The notes under the pieces: model-generated
Told to the model about the DNA's origin: nothing
What the model saw: only the letters and a program-made list of their open reading frames with translations
The model's database searches: none
In this document: positions 17,506-25,761 of the stretch, in pieces
Numbering within the stretch: the stretch's first letter is position 1
Layout of the letters: every line of letters starts with the position of its first letter
Translations under genes and position numbers: made by a program
Assembly: GCF_014647755.1 (NCBI RefSeq)
Contig: NZ_BMPU01000001.1
Location: forward strand, 248,001 to 312,000
DNA: 64,000 nt
Source: Porphyromonas pasteri
Lineage (GTDB): Bacteria > Bacteroidota > Bacteroidia > Bacteroidales > Porphyromonadaceae
Direction: 5' to 3'

Positions 17506-19420
17506 CGTATCGGTATACTTTGGGGCTAAGCCCCTCTTCGAAGACCTCTCGTTCGTCATCTCCGCCAAGGAGCGTATCGCTCTGGTGGGGAAGAACGGGG
17601 CAGGGAAGTCCACCCTCCTCAAGCTCTTGGCTGGAATCGCTGAGCCTACTGAGGGCGTCATCAGCCGTCCCAAGGGAATAAGTATCGGCTACCTGCCGCA
17701 GGTGATGAAGACGAGCGACGAGCGTACCGTCCTCGGCGAGTGCCAGCAGGTCTTCAGCCACATCACGGAGTTGGAGGCCGAAGTCGAGCGCCTCGCCGAA
17801 GAGATGGCGACGCGTACCGACTACGATAGCACGGATTATATGGAGCTTATCGAGCGTCACGCTCAGCGCTCCGATCAGCTCCTCATGCACAGTACGGGGA
17901 GCATCGAGGCTAATATCGAGAAGACGCTCCTTGGCTTAGGCTTCGAGCGCTCGGACTTCGATCGCCCCACGGCAGAATTCTCTGGTGGCTGGCGAATGCG
18001 CATCGAGCTGGCGAAGATCCTCCTGCAGCGTCCTGACGTCTTACTCCTCGACGAGCCTACGAACCATCTGGACATCGAGTCCATCCGTTGGCTGGAGCGC
18101 TTCATTGCTTCGGGCTCAGCGGCTCTGGTGCTGATCTCGCACGACCGCGCCTTCATCGACGCTACGACGAATCGCACGCTGGAGATCGAGCTTGGGCGCT
18201 TGCACGACTACAAGACGAACTACAGCCATTACCTCGTCCTACGTGAGGAGCGCCTCGAGCAGCAGCGCCGCGCCTACGAGAATCAGCAGAAGGAGATCCA
18301 GGCGACCGAAGACTTCATCGAGCGCTTCCGCTACAAGGCGACTAAGGCCGTACAGGTACAGAGCCGTATCAAGCAGCTCTCGAAGATTGACCGTATCGAG
18401 GTGGAGGACATTGACCGTGCGGCGATGCACTTCTCCTTCCTCCCCGCGGTGACGTCGGGTGCTTACCCCGTGATCATCGATAGCCTCACGAAGCGCTACG
18501 GCGAGCACACCGTCTTCTCGGATGTGAATATGACCATCGAGCGCGGAGAGAAGGTCGCTTTCGTCGGGAAGAATGGCTCGGGGAAGTCCACCCTCATCAA
18601 GTGTATCATGGGAGAAGTCAGCGACTACACGGGCACGCTCAAGCTCGGGCACAACGTCGAGATCGGCTACTTCGCCCAGACGCAGAGCCAAGAGTTGGAC
18701 GGGAACTACACCGTCTACGAGACTATCGACCGCGAAGCGCAGGGGGATATCCGCTTGCGCATCAATGACCTCCTCGGGGCCTTTATGTTCGGCGGTGAGG
18801 AGTCGGAGAAGAAGGTCTCCGTCCTCAGTGGGGGCGAGCGTGGTCGCGTAGCCCTTATCAAGCTCCTCCTTCGCCCCGCAAACCTCCTCATCCTTGACGA
18901 GCCGACGAATCACCTCGACATCCGCTCAAAGAACGTCCTGAAGGAAGCCATCCTTAACTTCACGGGCACGGTCATCATCGTCTCGCACGACCGCGAGTTC
19001 CTTGACGGCTTGGTGTCACGTGTCTATGAGTTCCGCTCGGGGCATGTGACCGAGCATATCGGCGGTATCTACGATTGGCTGGAGAAGCGTGACCGTGAGG
19101 ACGGCACATCGGTCAGCAACCCACGAGCCGCCGCACCCGCACAGCGGGAGACGAAGGCTCCTGAGTCCGCGACGGGAGCGCAGGACTACCAGCGCCAGAA
19201 GGAGGCGGCTAAGGAGCGCCGTGCCCTCGAGCGTGAGCTGAAGGCGCAGGAGGAGCGCAGCGAGGCCATCGATGCCGAGCTGAGTGCTCTGGAGGAGAAG
19301 CTCGCCGATCCCGACCATGCCACGGACGCCAAGCTCTTCGAGCAGTACAGCCGGCTCAAGAAGGAGCAGGAGCAAGTCCTCGCCCGCTGGGAAGAGCTCA
19401 GTATGCAGCTCGAAGGCTAA
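17489..19420 (+). CDS. ABC-F family ATPase (Uup/EttA-like translation factor)
   Basis: About 643 residues from ATG 17489 (MISVNNVSVYFG); the frame is open further upstream but that part is a shadow of the previous gene. Two ABC domains in one chain without membrane segments: GKNGAGKST (34-42), FSGGWRMRIELAK and LLLDEPTNHLD in the first, GKNGSGKST, LSGGERGRVALIK and LILDEPTNHLD in the second. A helical linker lies between, and a charged coiled-coil C-terminal tail covers about the last 90 residues. ABC-F proteins act on the ribosome E site; this one looks housekeeping, though resistance-type ABC-F proteins share the plan. Confidence 0.9.
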   Translation: MISVNNVSVYFGAKPLFEDLSFVISAKERIALVGKNGAGKSTLLKLLAGIAEPTEGVISRPKGISIGYLPQVMKTSDERTVLGECQQVFSHITELEAEVERLAEEMATRTDYDSTDYMELIERHAQRSDQLLMHSTGSIEANIEKTLLGLGFERSDFDRPTAEFSGGWRMRIELAKILLQRPDVLLLDEPTNHLDIESIRWLERFIASGSAALVLISHDRAFIDATTNRTLEIELGRLHDYKTNYSHYLVLREERLEQQRRAYENQQKEIQATEDFIERFRYKATKAVQVQSRIKQLSKIDRIEVEDIDRAAMHFSFLPAVTSGAYPVIIDSLTKRYGEHTVFSDVNMTIERGEKVAFVGKNGSGKSTLIKCIMGEVSDYTGTLKLGHNVEIGYFAQTQSQELDGNYTVYETIDREAQGDIRLRINDLLGAFMFGGEESEKKVSVLSGGERGRVALIKLLLRPANLLILDEPTNHLDIRSKNVLKEAILNFTGTVIIVSHDREFLDGLVSRVYEFRSGHVTEHIGGIYDWLEKRDREDGTSVSNPRAAAPAQRETKAPESATGAQDYQRQKEAAKERRALERELKAQEERSEAIDAELSALEEKLADPDHATDAKLFEQYSRLKKEQEQVLARWEELSMQLEG

Positions 19421-19468
19421 GCCGTTTCCCCGAAGAAAGATCCCCTCTTTCTGTACGGCGGAAGAGCT

Positions 19469-19571
19469 CCGTATATGCGGCGGGAAATTTCGGTATATAG
19501 GGAAATAAATTTTCGTATATGCAGAAATATTTTTCCGTATATACACAAATATATTTTCGCATATACGGAAA
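19469..19571. repeat. Family B palindrome array B1, 5 units, 22-bp pitch
   Basis: The core GTATATAC word recurs with its TATATA position at 19472, 19494, 19516, 19538 and 19560, exactly 22 bp apart. The ideal unit is TTTCCGTATATACGGAAA with AT-rich spacers. Units 1 and 5 match the first and last units of array B2 (41381-41463) almost exactly. Lies in the 442-bp gap between the ABC-F and DUF5063 genes; the rest of the gap shows only a promoter-like box. Confidence 0.9.
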
Positions 19572-19847
19572 TTTAGCCCCCTTTGCACCGCAGGAAATAT
19601 CCCTTTGCAAGGCGCTCTATATGAGTGTGTAATCGTGGGTGTTTCCTTGCCGGTTAGAAGCCGCTTTTTTACCTCCATTTTTAAGGCGCTTTGGGTAGCG
19701 TTTTATCCCCAGATGCGGGCTGCGAAATGGATCCCTCGTGGCGAAGATTTCCTTCCCCGCGCAGAGCCTCGCCCTTGGGAGCGTGCTGAGGTGCTTCTTT
19801 TCGTGCTCTTGCCACACTCGTAGAGGGGACGAAGCAGCAGAAAATAG

Positions 19848-19855
19848 TACTTTTG
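19848..19855 (+). promoter_or_regulatory. Possible -7 box upstream of DUF5063 gene
   Basis: TACTTTTG matches TAnnTTTG and ends 7 bp before the ATG at 19863, implying a nearly leaderless transcript. No -33 TTG at the proper distance. Confidence 0.45.
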
Positions 19856-19862
19856 CACCTGT

Positions 19863-20471
19863 ATGGAATCAAATGTAAGAGAGGCGGAGAGCCTCTATAC
19901 GAAAGAGATCTTAGAGTTCGCTGCAGTCGGCGTCCGCTATGCCGCGCTCTTAGAGCAGGCTTCCGAGTGTGACGCTCTCGTCGAGCAACTGGTGGCGCTC
20001 CTGCCCCAGCTCTACTCGGTGACGCTGCACCTTCCCTCCTATTTCTACAGTCCCGAAGCCGATTATATCGAAGAATATATCACCGAAGGTGCCTATGAGG
20101 CCGTGCGTAGTCGTGTCTCGTCGCTCCTCGGTGAGGATGACGCATACCTCTCGGCGCAGTCCGAAGAGATGACCTACAGCGATACGCCGATAGCTGCCTT
20201 CATCTCCGAAGGCCTCTCGGATGTCTATCAGCAAGTAGGCAACCTCCTCGGGATCCTACGCGACGAGAACGAAGAGGCGCTCCCCGCAGCTGTCGGGCGC
20301 TGCCGCCACTACTTCCACGAATATTGGGGGCAGGCACTCCTTGAGTCGCTCACAGCCCTTCATCGTATCTACACCTCCCAGTTACAGACACAGGATGACG
20401 ACAAAGACGAGCCCGAAGAGTCCTTCGGGGAAGAAGACGGCGAAGAAGCCCTCTTCGACCTCCGCTTCTAA
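19863..20471 (+). CDS. DUF5063 protein
   Basis: 202 residues, cytoplasmic, mostly helical. DUF5063 proteins occur in Bacteroidota next to a 3'-5' exonuclease gene, as here; no function is proven. Recognisable segments are EFAAVGVRYAALLEQ, LPSYFYSPEADYIEEY and CRHYFHEYWGQALLESL. The last 25 residues are strongly acidic (DDDKDEPEESFGEEDGEE). These 77 bp also encode the basic start of the next protein in another frame. Confidence 0.7.
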   Translation: MESNVREAESLYTKEILEFAAVGVRYAALLEQASECDALVEQLVALLPQLYSVTLHLPSYFYSPEADYIEEYITEGAYEAVRSRVSSLLGEDDAYLSAQSEEMTYSDTPIAAFISEGLSDVYQQVGNLLGILRDENEEALPAAVGRCRHYFHEYWGQALLESLTALHRIYTSQLQTQDDDKDEPEESFGEEDGEEALFDLRF

Positions 20472-21171
20472 AAAGCGCACCGCTGTCGAGAAGGCAGCGC
20501 CCCAAGAGAAGGAGCGCCCTGTACGCCGCTCGAGCGCCAAGCCCTCGGCCTTCGCTCCGGTCTACTCTTATCCCCCTTCGATCACGGACGAGGAGTTGCA
20601 GTCGCTTGCCTTGGCACGCTGCCCCGCTCCCATCACCATCATAGAGACCCGCGAAGAGGCACGTCGTGTCGCGATGCGCCTACGTCGTGCTGGCATCCTA
20701 GGTATTGACACCGAGACGCGCCCAAGCTTCACAGCTGGCGTTCGCTACGAGGTCTCCCTCCTTCAGATAGCTACCGAAGAGGAGTGCTTCCTCTTCCGCC
20801 TCAATAAGATGGGCTTGCCCAAGAGCCTCATCTCCCTGCTCGAAGATCCAGCGATCATCAAGGTAGGGCTTAGCCTGCGCGATGACATCACCGCCCTCTC
20901 ACGTCGTGAAGCCTTCACCCCAGGCTCCTTCGTCGAGCTCCAGAAGCTCTGCGGTGGCTACGGTATCCGTGAGCTCGGCCTGCAGAAGATCTATGCGATC
21001 CTCTTCGCTGAGCGTATGAGCAAGTCGCAGCGCATGAGCGACTGGGAGGCGAAGAAGCTTAGCCCAGCACAGGCGCACTATGCCGCCCTCGATGCTTGGG
21101 CATCCCTGCGGATCTACACGACCCTTATGGCGCTCCCCGCTCCATCACCTACTCAATTTGCCCTGATATAA
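20395..21171 (+). CDS. DnaQ-like 3'-5' exonuclease (RNase D type)
   Basis: 258 residues from ATG 20395 (MTTKTSPKSP). A basic N-terminal tail (1-50; many K, S and P) precedes the DEDDy exonuclease core: GIDTETRP with D105/E107, GLSLRDDI, and YAALDAWASLRIY for the last acidic residue and Tyr. It could act on RNA or DNA. The start lies inside the DUF5063 gene, overlapping by 77 bp; no later start codon exists before the core at about residue 62, so the overlap seems real. The stop touches the rlmI ATG. Confidence 0.8.
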   Translation: MTTKTSPKSPSGKKTAKKPSSTSASKKRTAVEKAAPQEKERPVRRSSAKPSAFAPVYSYPPSITDEELQSLALARCPAPITIIETREEARRVAMRLRRAGILGIDTETRPSFTAGVRYEVSLLQIATEEECFLFRLNKMGLPKSLISLLEDPAIIKVGLSLRDDITALSRREAFTPGSFVELQKLCGGYGIRELGLQKIYAILFAERMSKSQRMSDWEAKKLSPAQAHYAALDAWASLRIYTTLMALPAPSPTQFALI

Positions 21172-22401
21172 ATGAGCTATCCTACGCTACGCCTACATCC
21201 TCGCAAGGAGGAGTCCGTCCTGCGCTTCCACCCCTGGATCTTCTCGGGCGCCATCGCTTCCTTCTCCGCCCCTGTGGAAGATGGCGACTTAGTCTCCGTC
21301 GTCGATAGCAAGGGCCGTCCCTTAGGTACGGGGCACTTCGGTGGGGGAAGTATCGCAGTGCGCCTGCTGAGCTTCGACGCTGAGGAAGTCATTGACCGTG
21401 CCTTCTACAAGCGTCGCCTGGAGGCTGCGCTTCGTCTGCGCCTCTCGTGCGACCTCATTCGTCCCGTCGACTCCAGCGATAGCCCCAATACGACCTACCG
21501 CCTCGTACACGGCGAAGGAGATAGTCTCCCAGGGCTCATCATCGATATCTATGACCGCACAGCCGTAGTCCAAGCGCACAGCCTCGGGATGCATCAGGCA
21601 CGCCAGACTATCGCCGAAGTGCTGTGGGAGGTCTTTGCTGAGGCAGGCGATCCCGTCCTCCCTCTCGAGGGCATCTACTACAAGTCTGAGACGACGCTAC
21701 CCACTCGTGATATGCGCGAACTCGCTTCGGACGGCTTCCTCATCGGGCATACTGAGGCAGCGCCTATCTATGAGAACGGCGTGCGCTTCACTCCCGACTG
21801 GCTCAAGGGTCAGAAGACGGGCTTCTTCATCGACCAGCGCGACAATCGAGCTCTTGTAGCTCACTACGCTAAGGGGCGAACCGTCCTCAATGCCTTCTGC
21901 TACACGGGGGGCTTCTCGATTTATGCCCTCCACGCAGGAGCAAAGCGTGTGGATTCGCTGGATAGCTCGGCTAAGGCGATGTACCTCACCGAGCAGCACG
22001 TGGCTCTGAACTTTGGTACGGATTGCCCCCGCCACCACTCCGTCACGGAGGATGCCTTCGACTACTTGGAACGTATGCCCGAGGGTGAATATGACCTGAT
22101 CATCTTGGATCCACCTGCCTTCGCTAAACATCGCAAGGTCCTGCGTAATGCCCTCATAGGTTATCGTAAGATCAATAGTATCGCCTTCAAAAAGGTCGCC
22201 CCAGGTGGGATCGTCTTCACCTTCAGCTGCTCACAGGCGGTATCAAAGGAAGAATTCCGCTTGGCGGTCTTCACCGCAGCGGCGGCATCTGGGCGTAAGG
22301 TGCGCATCCTGCACCATCTCACTCAGCCCGTTGACCACCCCATCAACATCTACCATCCCGAAGGCGAATACCTCAAAGGCCTTGTTCTCTACGTTGAATA
22401 G
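21172..22401 (+). CDS. rlmI: Class I SAM-dependent 23S rRNA methyltransferase, RlmI-like
   Basis: 409 residues. An N-terminal PUA domain (about 1-75; FHPWIFSGAI) is followed by a linker and a Rossmann methyltransferase: NAFCYTGGFSIYALHAGA for SAM binding, ILDPPAFAK for catalysis, and FSCSQAVSKEEF. This matches the RlmI family, which makes m5C1962 in E. coli 23S rRNA. Its ATG directly follows the exonuclease stop (zero spacing), suggesting translational coupling. Confidence 0.87.
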   Translation: MSYPTLRLHPRKEESVLRFHPWIFSGAIASFSAPVEDGDLVSVVDSKGRPLGTGHFGGGSIAVRLLSFDAEEVIDRAFYKRRLEAALRLRLSCDLIRPVDSSDSPNTTYRLVHGEGDSLPGLIIDIYDRTAVVQAHSLGMHQARQTIAEVLWEVFAEAGDPVLPLEGIYYKSETTLPTRDMRELASDGFLIGHTEAAPIYENGVRFTPDWLKGQKTGFFIDQRDNRALVAHYAKGRTVLNAFCYTGGFSIYALHAGAKRVDSLDSSAKAMYLTEQHVALNFGTDCPRHHSVTEDAFDYLERMPEGEYDLIILDPPAFAKHRKVLRNALIGYRKINSIAFKKVAPGGIVFTFSCSQAVSKEEFRLAVFTAAAASGRKVRILHHLTQPVDHPINIYHPEGEYLKGLVLYVE

Positions 22402-22445
22402 AAGAGCCTGAAGGTATATTTCCCCTTTCCAAAGCTTCATCATCA

Positions 22446-23099
22446 ATGAAAGTAAAGCACCTCATCGAGGAGAATTCTCTCCTCTGCCACTTCGTCGCAG
22501 AGATGCGCGATATAGAGATACAGAAGGATGCCATGCGCTTCCGTCGCAATGTCGAGCGCGTCGGTGAGATCATGGCCTATGAGCTGAGTAAAAAGCTCCA
22601 CTATACGGAGCGTGACGTGCAGACGCCTCTCGGCGTCGCCCGCTGTGCTCAGATCTCAGACCAAATCGTCATCGGTACGATCCTGCGTGCAGGTCTTACG
22701 CTGCATCAGGGCTTCCTCAACTACTTTGACAAGGCTGAGAATGCCTTCATATCGGCTTACCGTAAGTATAAGGATCGCCTGAACTTCGATATCTTCATCG
22801 AGTATATCGCTTCGCCCTCTCTTGAGGGGAAGACGCTACTGCTCGTTGACCCTATGCTCGCTACGGGAAGCTCTATGGAGCTCGCCTATCGTGCGCTCTT
22901 GACTAAGGGTACCCCCAAGGAGGTACACCTCGTCTCGATTATCTCCAGCCAGCAGGCTGTAGATACGCTCTGCGAGTCTTTCCCAGACGACAATGTGACG
23001 CTCTGGGTAGCTGCTATCGATCCCGTCCTCGATGACCACGCCTATATCGTCCCAGGCTTAGGGGACGCTGGAGACCTGGCCTATGGAGAGAAGCTCTAA
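22446..23099 (+). CDS. upp: Uracil phosphoribosyltransferase
   Basis: 217 residues. Salvages uracil to UMP with PRPP. GTILRAGLTLHQGF, DPMLATGSSMELAY (the PRPP loop) and DPVLDDHAYIVPGLGDAGD are diagnostic. It begins 44 bp after rlmI and its last 17 bp overlap the start of the following SGNH hydrolase gene, so it heads or sits in the operon for the surface acylation module. Confidence 0.93.
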   Translation: MKVKHLIEENSLLCHFVAEMRDIEIQKDAMRFRRNVERVGEIMAYELSKKLHYTERDVQTPLGVARCAQISDQIVIGTILRAGLTLHQGFLNYFDKAENAFISAYRKYKDRLNFDIFIEYIASPSLEGKTLLLVDPMLATGSSMELAYRALLTKGTPKEVHLVSIISSQQAVDTLCESFPDDNVTLWVAAIDPVLDDHAYIVPGLGDAGDLAYGEKL

Positions 23100-24522
23100 G
23101 TCGCCCGATTACCTCCTTCGCTTCTGGCTACTGGCCCTGGCGGTGACGCTGGGGCTCCTTCTGCTCTACTTCCTGCCAGATAACATCTTCGGTTGGGAGC
23201 CGAACAAGGTAGACTTACTCTCAGACCTACGTCGTGAGCAGGTAGACTCTCTTGCTAATAAGAGCGAAGACGCCGTAGCTCTTAGCCAGCAGGCTCGTAG
23301 CACGGATAAGAAAGTGCAGGAGCGTGAGCGTATCCATCGCGAGCTGGAAGCTCAAGCAAAGGCAGCTACACCCGACTCGGCGATGTCAGCTGAGAAGCTG
23401 GACTCGACCATCCATCCCACGAGTATCCTCGTCGATATGACACCTGCTCACGATGGCCTGCAGCATTTCTTTGCGCAGCTCCGCCGTCGTAGTTCGCTGG
23501 GGCGTCCTGTACGTATAGCCGTCCTTGGAGACTCCTTTATTGAGGGGGACATCTTCACCAGCAGCATACGTAGCCAGCTACAAGCTCGGTATGGTGGCTC
23601 TGGGGTAGGGTGGCTTCCTTTGACTTCGGAGACAGCAGGCTTCCGTCGCACGGTTCGCCACGAGTTTAAGGGCTGGAAAGAATATAATCAGCTTCACTCC
23701 AAGGGGCGCTATCCGCTCCCAAGCCACTACTATACGGGCTCTGTCGGGGACTGGGTGCGCTACACCCTTCCTAAGGGAGCTCGTCCCTGCAATGAAGCGG
23801 TCATCTATTATAAGGCTCCATCAGGAGCTACCCTTGAGGTCTCTACGAACTCAGAGGAAGCGACGACGCTTGAGCTCCCAGCTACCGAGGCGCTTAGTGC
23901 TTGTCGCCTCGCCACAGGCTCGATCAGCTCTGTGCGCTTCACCCTCACGGGTGGGGCTTCTGGCTTCGTCTGCTATGGGGTTTCGCTGGATGGTACTTCG
24001 GGGGTTAGCGTTGATAACTTCTCTATACGCGGGAACTCGGGCCTCATCTTAGCTTCGCTTGATGCTGAGCTTAATAAGGCTTTCTTTGCAGAGCGTCCCT
24101 ATGACCTTATTGTCCTGCAGTACGGTCTCAATACGATCTCTCCGAAGCAGCTTGATTACTCGGGCTATACCAAGCAACTGGGTAAGGCTATTGATCACCT
24201 TCGTGCAACGACGGGGCGTGCCGACTATCTCTTGCTCGGCGTATCAGACCGTGGTGTCAAGGCCTCGGGGGGAGCAGTCGTCACGATGCCTGCCGCGCTT
24301 GCTTTAGAGCGTGCACAGATCCGTCTCTCTGCCGATAAGGGCGTGGTCTTCTGGAGTACGCGTGAAGCTGTCGGTCGCCTTGGTGGTATCGGTAAGCTCG
24401 CCAGCAAGGGGTGGGCTGCCAAGGACTACACCCACCTCTCTCATCGCGGGGGTGACGAGCTCGCTCGTCAGTTCCTCGATGCCTTCTTCCTCGAAGAAAA
24501 GTACTATGATGCGATCAAGTAA
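23083..24522 (+). CDS. Membrane-anchored SGNH hydrolase (acylation module, first)
   Basis: 479 residues. A membrane segment (about 13-31) and a charged coiled-coil-like stretch (about 45-95) precede an SGNH/GDSL domain: LGDSFIEGD with Ser151 and the DYTHLSHRGG end motif giving the Asp/His pair. The domain would face the periplasm. Such proteins transfer or remove acyl, often acetyl, groups on cell-wall or surface glycans. It overlaps upp by 17 bp and is overlapped at its end by the second SGNH gene; the MBOAT transporter-acylase follows. Substrate unknown. Confidence 0.78.
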   Translation: MERSSKSPDYLLRFWLLALAVTLGLLLLYFLPDNIFGWEPNKVDLLSDLRREQVDSLANKSEDAVALSQQARSTDKKVQERERIHRELEAQAKAATPDSAMSAEKLDSTIHPTSILVDMTPAHDGLQHFFAQLRRRSSLGRPVRIAVLGDSFIEGDIFTSSIRSQLQARYGGSGVGWLPLTSETAGFRRTVRHEFKGWKEYNQLHSKGRYPLPSHYYTGSVGDWVRYTLPKGARPCNEAVIYYKAPSGATLEVSTNSEEATTLELPATEALSACRLATGSISSVRFTLTGGASGFVCYGVSLDGTSGVSVDNFSIRGNSGLILASLDAELNKAFFAERPYDLIVLQYGLNTISPKQLDYSGYTKQLGKAIDHLRATTGRADYLLLGVSDRGVKASGGAVVTMPAALALERAQIRLSADKGVVFWSTREAVGRLGGIGKLASKGWAAKDYTHLSHRGGDELARQFLDAFFLEEKYYDAIK

Positions 24523-25747
24523 GCGTGCAGCACTTCTCCTCACGCTAGGAGTGCTGGGTATTGCTGGATCTCTATTTGCTGCAGGTCCAGTGCCAAAGAG
24601 CGAGCCGAATTTCTATGCTCCCACAGGCTACTTTGCGAGCTTAGCTCAGGAGCTGCGTGTAGCAGCAAAGAATGGTAGCACGGTCTCCATTGTTCAGCTC
24701 GGCGATAGTCATATCCAAGCAGGGCATACGACGGCTCCACTACGTGCCTCGCTGCAAGCTTCCTTCGGTGATGCAGGACGAGGCTGGATAGGTTGGTACG
24801 CGCTCTATGGCTCTAATTCTCCACGAGATTACCGAGTCACTTCGTCTGGATTTGGTTGGCAGCGCGAGCTCATTCTTAAGCCCGAAGGCACACGCCCTAT
24901 GGGATTAGGGGGCTATGTGCTCTCTACGCGTCCTAGTAGCCGATTTACCATTGGGGTTACCTCTTCGGATCACCCTTTCCGACAGATGCACCTTGTGCGC
25001 ACCGCTTCTTCACTCCCCTTGACAGCATTCCCTCTTGCCGAGCTCCGTACAGGACGCTTTTCTACGGGAGCCTACGTAGTAGATACGCTTTCTTGGCGCT
25101 CACCCTATACGAGTGTCACACTCACGGGGGCGGAGGAGAATGATGCGGATGAAGCTGTCTATGCGGGCTGTGTCCTTCTCTCTGGGAAGGGTGGTGTCCT
25201 TGTTCATGATATTGGTATTAATGGGGCGGCTTACCGGCACTATGCGCTCGCAGACTATGTCGAGCAGCTCTCTTTGCTGGAGCCTCAACTGCTTATCCTC
25301 TCAATGGGAACGAATGACTGCTACAGTACGCACTTCCAGATAGCAGACTTCACCGATAGCCTTGAGCAGATGCTTATGCTACTCAAGGAAATCTTACCTA
25401 AGACAAAGATTCTACTGACAACCCCTCCCCCGAGCTTCTTCCGCCAAGCCTCTACGCACTATGTCGTCACAGGACGCCGGCGTAAGCACCGCAAGAAGGT
25501 GACTACTATGACCTATAGATTCAATGAGAATGCAGCGCGTGTCTCAGAGGAGATCATGCATCGTGCAGAGCTGCATGGCGTAGCTGCCTTCGACCTCTTC
25601 TCTGCTATGGGAGGGCAATCAGGTATTAATTCCTGGATCGCCGATGGCCTGATGGCTGGTGATCGTGTGCATTATAGCCGTGATGGCTATGAGCGTCAGG
25701 GGCGACTTATCACCTCAGCGCTGGAGCGTGCACTCACTCTTCGCTAA
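24506..25747 (+). CDS. Secreted SGNH hydrolase (acylation module, second)
   Basis: About 413 residues from tandem ATG codons at 24506/24509; the frame is open further left but that part shadows the previous gene. A signal peptide (about 1-26, ending FAAG) precedes an SGNH domain: QLGDSHIQAGH (Ser), SMGTNDCYS (Asn block) and GDRVHYSRDGYE (Asp/His). A basic RRRKHRKK loop is inserted before the last block. It overlaps the first SGNH gene by 17 bp and sits 14 bp before the MBOAT gene. The two SGNH proteins are only distantly alike, so probably divided in role. Confidence 0.78.
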   Translation: MMRSSKRAALLLTLGVLGIAGSLFAAGPVPKSEPNFYAPTGYFASLAQELRVAAKNGSTVSIVQLGDSHIQAGHTTAPLRASLQASFGDAGRGWIGWYALYGSNSPRDYRVTSSGFGWQRELILKPEGTRPMGLGGYVLSTRPSSRFTIGVTSSDHPFRQMHLVRTASSLPLTAFPLAELRTGRFSTGAYVVDTLSWRSPYTSVTLTGAEENDADEAVYAGCVLLSGKGGVLVHDIGINGAAYRHYALADYVEQLSLLEPQLLILSMGTNDCYSTHFQIADFTDSLEQMLMLLKEILPKTKILLTTPPPSFFRQASTHYVVTGRRRKHRKKVTTMTYRFNENAARVSEEIMHRAELHGVAAFDLFSAMGGQSGINSWIADGLMAGDRVHYSRDGYERQGRLITSALERALTLR

Positions 25748-25761
25748 CCTTTTTACGACGA

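Noticed and set aside
19440-19700. Small genes in the gap around array B1
   Set aside because: Frames here are shadows of the array and ABC-F tail with skewed composition and no start context.
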